The position numbers and the translations under genes are program-made. DNA of 8,007 nucleotides, from the NCBI GenBank assembly GCA_021817025.1, contig JAKAWF010000145.1, forward strand, positions 1-8,007. The letters are read 5' to 3'. The stretch comes from a bacterium (lineage in GTDB: Bacteria > Chloroflexota > Dormibacteria > UBA8260 > Bog-877). Below, one piece after another: positions 6,036 through 8,007 of the stretch (position 1 is its first letter; each line of letters opens with the position of its first letter). The notes below the pieces were generated by a model that made no database searches, had not been told where the DNA came from, and saw nothing but the letters and a program-made list of their open reading frames with translations.

Positions 6036-6132
6036 GGCCTGCTCCCCAGCTGCGTTGATGCTCCTCTATGTAACCACGCTGGAACAAGCGCTGATCACTT
6101 CCCGATCCCGGGAGATCTGATTTGGCCGACGA

Positions 6133-6903
6133 TCAGTAGAGAGCGGCCGCCAGCTGGGAGCGTCCTGCCAGCACGGCGGGATGCTCGGGGCCGAGCTCCT
6201 CGAAGCAGTAGAGGGCGATCCGCCGCAGCAGATCGCGCCGGGCCCCGGAGGCAGCCGCCACCGATCTGACCGCCAAGTCCTCCGCGGTGGCCAGATCTCC
6301 GGCGCCAAGAGCGCGGAGCAGATCAGCGTCCTCGGAGGGACCATCACTCTGCTGGGCTAGGTCGGCCCAGGCGGCGAGGCCATCACAGCGACGGTCTTGG
6401 GGTGCCTGCACGGCGAGTGTCCTGGCCTCTGCCCACTCGCTGTCGGCGATGAGGCTGCGAGCCAGCGCGCGTCGCGCCGGCAGGTGGGACGGGTCCAGCT
6501 CCAGCGCCTCTCGCAGAGAAGCTGCGTCACCCCGATCCACCAGCTCATCGGCCCGCGACGGGAGCAGCCCCTGCAGGAACGCGTGCACGGCTGGGGCGGG
6601 TTGCGCACCCACGAACTCAGCGCTCACGGCACCGGCATGGAAAGCCTTCACCGCCGGAATGCCCCTGACCCCGAAGCGCTGGGCCAACCCGGGGTTGGCG
6701 TCGACATCTACGGTTCGAAGGAGCACCTGACCCCCCAGCAGCTCAACCGAACTCTCCAGCACCGGCCCGAGCTGCCGGCAGGGACCGCACCAAGAGGCCC
6801 AGAAGTCGACTACGACCGGCACCTCATGCGAGCGCAGGACGACTTCCTGGTCGAAGGAGACTTCATCGACGGCAAGCTTGACCGCCGGGGCTGAGGTACT
6901 CAT
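6133..6903 (-). CDS. Thioredoxin-TPR protein of the CnoX/YbbN type
   Basis: A thioredoxin domain (about 1-112) is followed by a helical tetratricopeptide-type region (about 113-256). The thioredoxin part has VVVDFWASWCGPCRQLGPVL with Cys39 and Cys42, and a cis-proline in GIPAV (Pro83). The C-terminal part, LREALELDPSHLPARRALAR and later LLRALGAGDLATAEDLAVR, is TPR-like. At 256 residues it is close to the E. coli CnoX (YbbN) length. CnoX family members protect substrates from oxidation and pass them to GroEL and DnaK. Unlike E. coli CnoX, which has SQHC, this one keeps a full CGPC redox site, so it may also be a disulfide reductase. The ATG at 6903 follows the preceding stop by 3 nt, so the two are co-transcribed. 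Confidence 0.9.
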   Translation of the reverse strand: MSTSAPAVKLAVDEVSFDQEVVLRSHEVPVVVDFWASWCGPCRQLGPVLESSVELLGGQVLLRTVDVDANPGLAQRFGVRGIPAVKAFHAGAVSAEFVGAQPAPAVHAFLQGLLPSRADELVDRGDAASLREALELDPSHLPARRALARSLIADSEWAEARTLAVQAPQDRRCDGLAAWADLAQQSDGPSEDADLLRALGAGDLATAEDLAVRSVAAASGARRDLLRRIALYCFEELGPEHPAVLAGRSQLAAALY

Positions 6904-6906
6904 GGC

Positions 6907-7332
6907 TCAGGGGATGGGACGCCGACGGTCGTCGGTCTCTACCACTCCGGTGCCGTGGGTGCAGACGCGGTCCGCCCAGCCCAGGTAGTTCTGAACTATC
7001 CGCACCGCGGACGGCACCATCGAGCGCCGACGGGCCTCGGCGGTGTCAGCGTGAATTGACAGCGCGTCATGGACCGCTGCCACGTGCTGGATGAACTCGT
7101 CGTGGTTGATCCGGGACTCCCCCAGGGGCGTCCAGAGTTCGGAAGGGAAACCCAGCGCGCGCATCGCGCGCTGGGCGTCTCTCACATCGAACAGGCAAGT
7201 CTTCCGTCGCCCGTCATGCAGGAACCCACACTGCCAAGGGTCGTAAAGCGAATTACGAGCTGGCGGCAGGTCCGGATGAAGACGCCGAAAGGGTCGCTGG
7301 ACCGGCGGCTTACCGACGGTCTGCGCAACCAT
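6907..7332 (-). CDS. Hypothetical protein between cold-shock gene and thioredoxin-TPR gene
   Basis: A 141-residue open frame that I do not recognise. Its ATG (7330-7332) shares one base with the cold-shock gene stop (TGATG), and its stop is 3 nt before the thioredoxin-TPR ATG. The spacing is exactly that of an operon gene. The first about 45 residues are basic and Pro-rich, with less typical codons. From CLFDVRDAQRAMRALGF onward it looks like a folded helical protein, ending IVQNYLGWADRVC and a polar tail. No membrane segment or metal motif is seen. Cysteines occur at about 35, 46 and 125. A perfect 11-bp inverted repeat lies inside it (7151-7175). An alternative is that only the part from the internal ATG (in AMRALGF) is translated and the upstream half is leader. 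Confidence 0.5.
   Translation of the reverse strand: MVAQTVGKPPVQRPFRRLHPDLPPARNSLYDPWQCGFLHDGRRKTCLFDVRDAQRAMRALGFPSELWTPLGESRINHDEFIQHVAAVHDALSIHADTAEARRRSMVPSAVRIVQNYLGWADRVCTHGTGVVETDDRRRPIP
7151..7175. repeat. Perfect 11-bp inverted repeat with 3-nt loop
   Basis: CCCAGCGCGCG (7151-7161) is separated by CAT from its exact complement (7165-7175). On the minus strand it is followed by TTTCCCTTCC, so it could act as a weak intrinsic terminator or attenuator between the cold-shock gene and the thioredoxin-TPR gene. It lies within the 141-residue open frame, where it encodes AQRAMRAL. Confidence 0.6.
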
Positions 7333-7529
7333 CAGGCAGGGCGAACCCGACCTGCCCGAGGACCGCGTGTACTTGGCTCGATCTCGAACTCGACCTGCGA
7401 ACCGCGGGTCAACTGCTCGAAGGCTCCGCCTTCCACGCTGGAACGGTGGAAGAAGTACTCCACTCCGTCCTCCGCGGCCAAGAAGCCGAACCCGCGCTCG
7501 TTTACCGACTTGATTGTTCCGATCGCCAT
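7332..7529 (-). CDS. csp: Cold-shock domain protein (CspA family)
   Basis: A single cold-shock domain of 65 residues, the normal size. It opens MAIGTIKSVNERGFGFL, where GFGFL is the RNP1-type motif, and continues EYFFHRSSVEGG, the RNP2-type motif. It then has GSQVEFEIEPSTRGPRAGRV, the usual end of the OB-fold. Such proteins bind single-stranded RNA and DNA and melt secondary structure. The start is ATG 7527-7529, with a GGGAG Shine-Dalgarno 7 nt upstream; a longer frame from 7550 would cover the leader hairpin and is unlikely. A strongly folded leader lies upstream (7545-7598). The stop overlaps the next gene by one base. RNP2 has Tyr-Phe-Phe-His in place of the commoner Val-Phe-Val-His. Confidence 0.93.
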   Translation of the reverse strand: MAIGTIKSVNERGFGFLAAEDGVEYFFHRSSVEGGAFEQLTRGSQVEFEIEPSTRGPRAGRVRPA

Positions 7530-7544
7530 CTGCAATCTCCCGTA

Positions 7545-7598
7545 CCGCAAAGCGGCCTTCCTCGCGAGCCTAGGCGATCGGCCGGCTCGCGAGGGAAG
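7545..7598 (-). promoter_or_regulatory. Structured 5' leader of the cold-shock gene, possible RNA thermosensor
   Basis: Two hairpins sit between the likely promoter and the Shine-Dalgarno. The larger pairs 7560-7570 with 7584-7594 (11 bp, perfect), then after a bulged G (7595) pairs 7557-7559 with 7596-7598; its loop is 13 nt. The smaller pairs 7545-7548 with 7552-7555 around AAA, directly next to the GGGAG ribosome site. Neither has a T-tract on either strand, so termination is unlikely. Cold-shock mRNAs commonly have long folded leaders; the regulatory role here is inferred. Confidence 0.5.
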
Positions 7599-7638
7599 CT
7601 ACGGCGAACGGTCCCACACGGACGCGTGGAACTCCTTA

Positions 7639-7644
7639 ACTCTA
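7639..7644 (-). promoter_or_regulatory. Possible -10 box for the cold-shock gene
   Basis: TAGAGT on the minus strand (7644-7639) matches 4 of 6 bases of the -10 consensus, including the three most conserved. It lies in an AT-richer patch and would give a leader of about 100 nt, as expected for cold-shock mRNAs. No convincing -35 is visible. Confidence 0.3.
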
Positions 7645-7718
7645 CCACAAGTCTCGGCAACTTGCCGCCCCTGGGGGCGCGGGAAGGGCGTTGAGCCGGC
7701 CCCTGAACGGAACGCCGA

Positions 7719-7733
7719 GCTGGCTCAGCCAGC
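7719..7733 (-). terminator. Hairpin straddling the stop codon of the small membrane protein gene
   Basis: GCTGGC (7719-7724) pairs with GCCAGC (7728-7733), and the 3-nt loop is the TGA stop codon itself. Two further stems lie just downstream on the minus strand: 7687-7692 with 7711-7716, and 7666-7670 with 7675-7679. No T-tract follows any of them. The cluster may mark the 3' end of this transcript. Confidence 0.3.
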
Positions 7734-7919
7734 CTTGCCGGTCGGCGCCCGGGTGGCCAGGCCCGCGAGCAGGAAGGCCAGCGCGGCCAGGACCATGGCG
7801 ACCCCCTGGAGCCAGAGGTGATTTCCCCCCTGGCTCCAGGAGAGCCCGAGCGCCACTAGGAATAGGGCCCCTGCCAGGAGCGCCCGGTAAATTCGACGAA
7901 CATGGAGCAGCGGCGCCAC
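7725..7919 (-). CDS. Small two-helix membrane protein, function unknown
   Basis: A 64-residue protein with a short basic N-terminus (HVRRIYR) and two hydrophobic segments: about 12-28 (ALLAGALFLVALGLSW) and about 37-55 (LQGVAMVLAALAFLLAGLA). It ends in a basic tail (TRAPTGKAG), so it is probably an integral inner-membrane hairpin. The start is GTG 7917-7919, lacking a Shine-Dalgarno, but a TAACCT box (7931-7926) ends exactly 6 nt upstream, consistent with a leaderless transcript. Its 5' end overlaps the divergent plus-strand gene by 18 bp. I do not recognise the family. Confidence 0.62.
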   Translation of the reverse strand: MAPLLHVRRIYRALLAGALFLVALGLSWSQGGNHLWLQGVAMVLAALAFLLAGLATRAPTGKAG

Positions 7920-7931
7920 AAGGGTAGGTTA
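7888..7931. promoter_or_regulatory. Face-to-face overlapping divergent promoters
   Basis: The plus-strand -10-like TAAATT (7888-7893) lies inside the coding start of the minus gene. The minus-strand -10-like TAACCT (7931-7926) lies inside the coding start of the plus gene. The two predicted transcripts would overlap at their 5' ends by about 18 nt. No -35 matches are convincing for either. Confidence 0.35.
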
Positions 7932-8007
7932 GCCGGGCCGCACTGGTCGGGGCGGCGCCTGCGTTGGGGGGCAGCGCTGGTGGCGCTCACGGCCACCTGC
8001 CTGTACG
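7902..8007 (+). CDS. Start of an unidentified gene with signal-peptide-like N-terminus (3' end outside the window)
   Basis: From ATG 7902 the frame stays open to the window edge (35 codons). It has an Arg/His/Lys-rich n-region (MEQRRHKGR, then SGRRLR) followed by a hydrophobic stretch, WGAALVALTATCLY. This looks like a signal peptide or N-terminal membrane anchor of an exported or membrane protein. There is no Shine-Dalgarno. TAAATT at 7888-7893 lies 8 nt upstream and could be a -10 box for a leaderless or near-leaderless transcript. Too little is visible to name a function. It overlaps the minus-strand gene start at 7919. Confidence 0.5.
   Translation, partial: MEQRRHKGRLAGPHWSGRRLRWGAALVALTATCLY

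Noticed and set aside
7069..7821. A 250-codon plus-strand open frame
   Set aside because: It is antisense to the csp gene, its leader and two minus-strand genes; no RBS or domain.

Overview
The window is GC-rich bacterial DNA, tightly packed, with short overlaps between genes and most genes on the minus strand. The HemQ-type coproheme decarboxylase, the flavin-dependent ThyX in place of ThyA, the M20 amidohydrolase and the apparent leaderless promoters (a TAnnnT box exactly 6 nt before a start codon, seen three times) suggest a GC-rich Terrabacteria-type lineage, such as Actinomycetota, Chloroflexota or a Dormibacterota-like group. I cannot place it more precisely from sequence alone.

Layout, left to right. 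(1) 1-3302 is a minus-strand operon that reads, in transcription order, a degenerate receiver-like protein, an M20 metallopeptidase, a small four-cysteine zinc-ribbon protein, HemQ, and ThyX, which is cut off by the window edge. Two junctions are ATGA overlaps and a third has one spacer base, so translational coupling is likely. (2) About 3370-4305 is a gene-poor stretch of nearly 1 kb. Its long open frames look non-coding, but 3517-4147 is tiled by perfect and nested hairpins. This is the best candidate for an undescribed element, namely a large structured non-coding RNA. (3) 4306-5446 holds a divergent pair: a MOSC-domain protein (minus) and a HesB/IscA-type Fe-S protein (plus). (4) 5458-6035 is a pair of YtxH-like small membrane proteins, overlapping by 4 nt, on the minus strand. 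(5) 6133-7529 is a minus-strand cluster of a cold-shock protein with a strongly folded 5' leader, an unrecognised 141-residue ORF, and a thioredoxin-TPR protein of the CnoX/YbbN type. (6) 7725-8007 has a small two-helix membrane protein (minus) and the start of a plus-strand gene with a signal-peptide-like N-terminus. Their 5' ends overlap.

Functionally the window is mostly housekeeping and stress physiology: heme and thymidylate synthesis, amidohydrolysis, Mo/Fe-S cofactor handling, cold-shock RNA binding and redox chaperoning. I see no mobile element, CRISPR array, tRNA, rRNA or replication origin.
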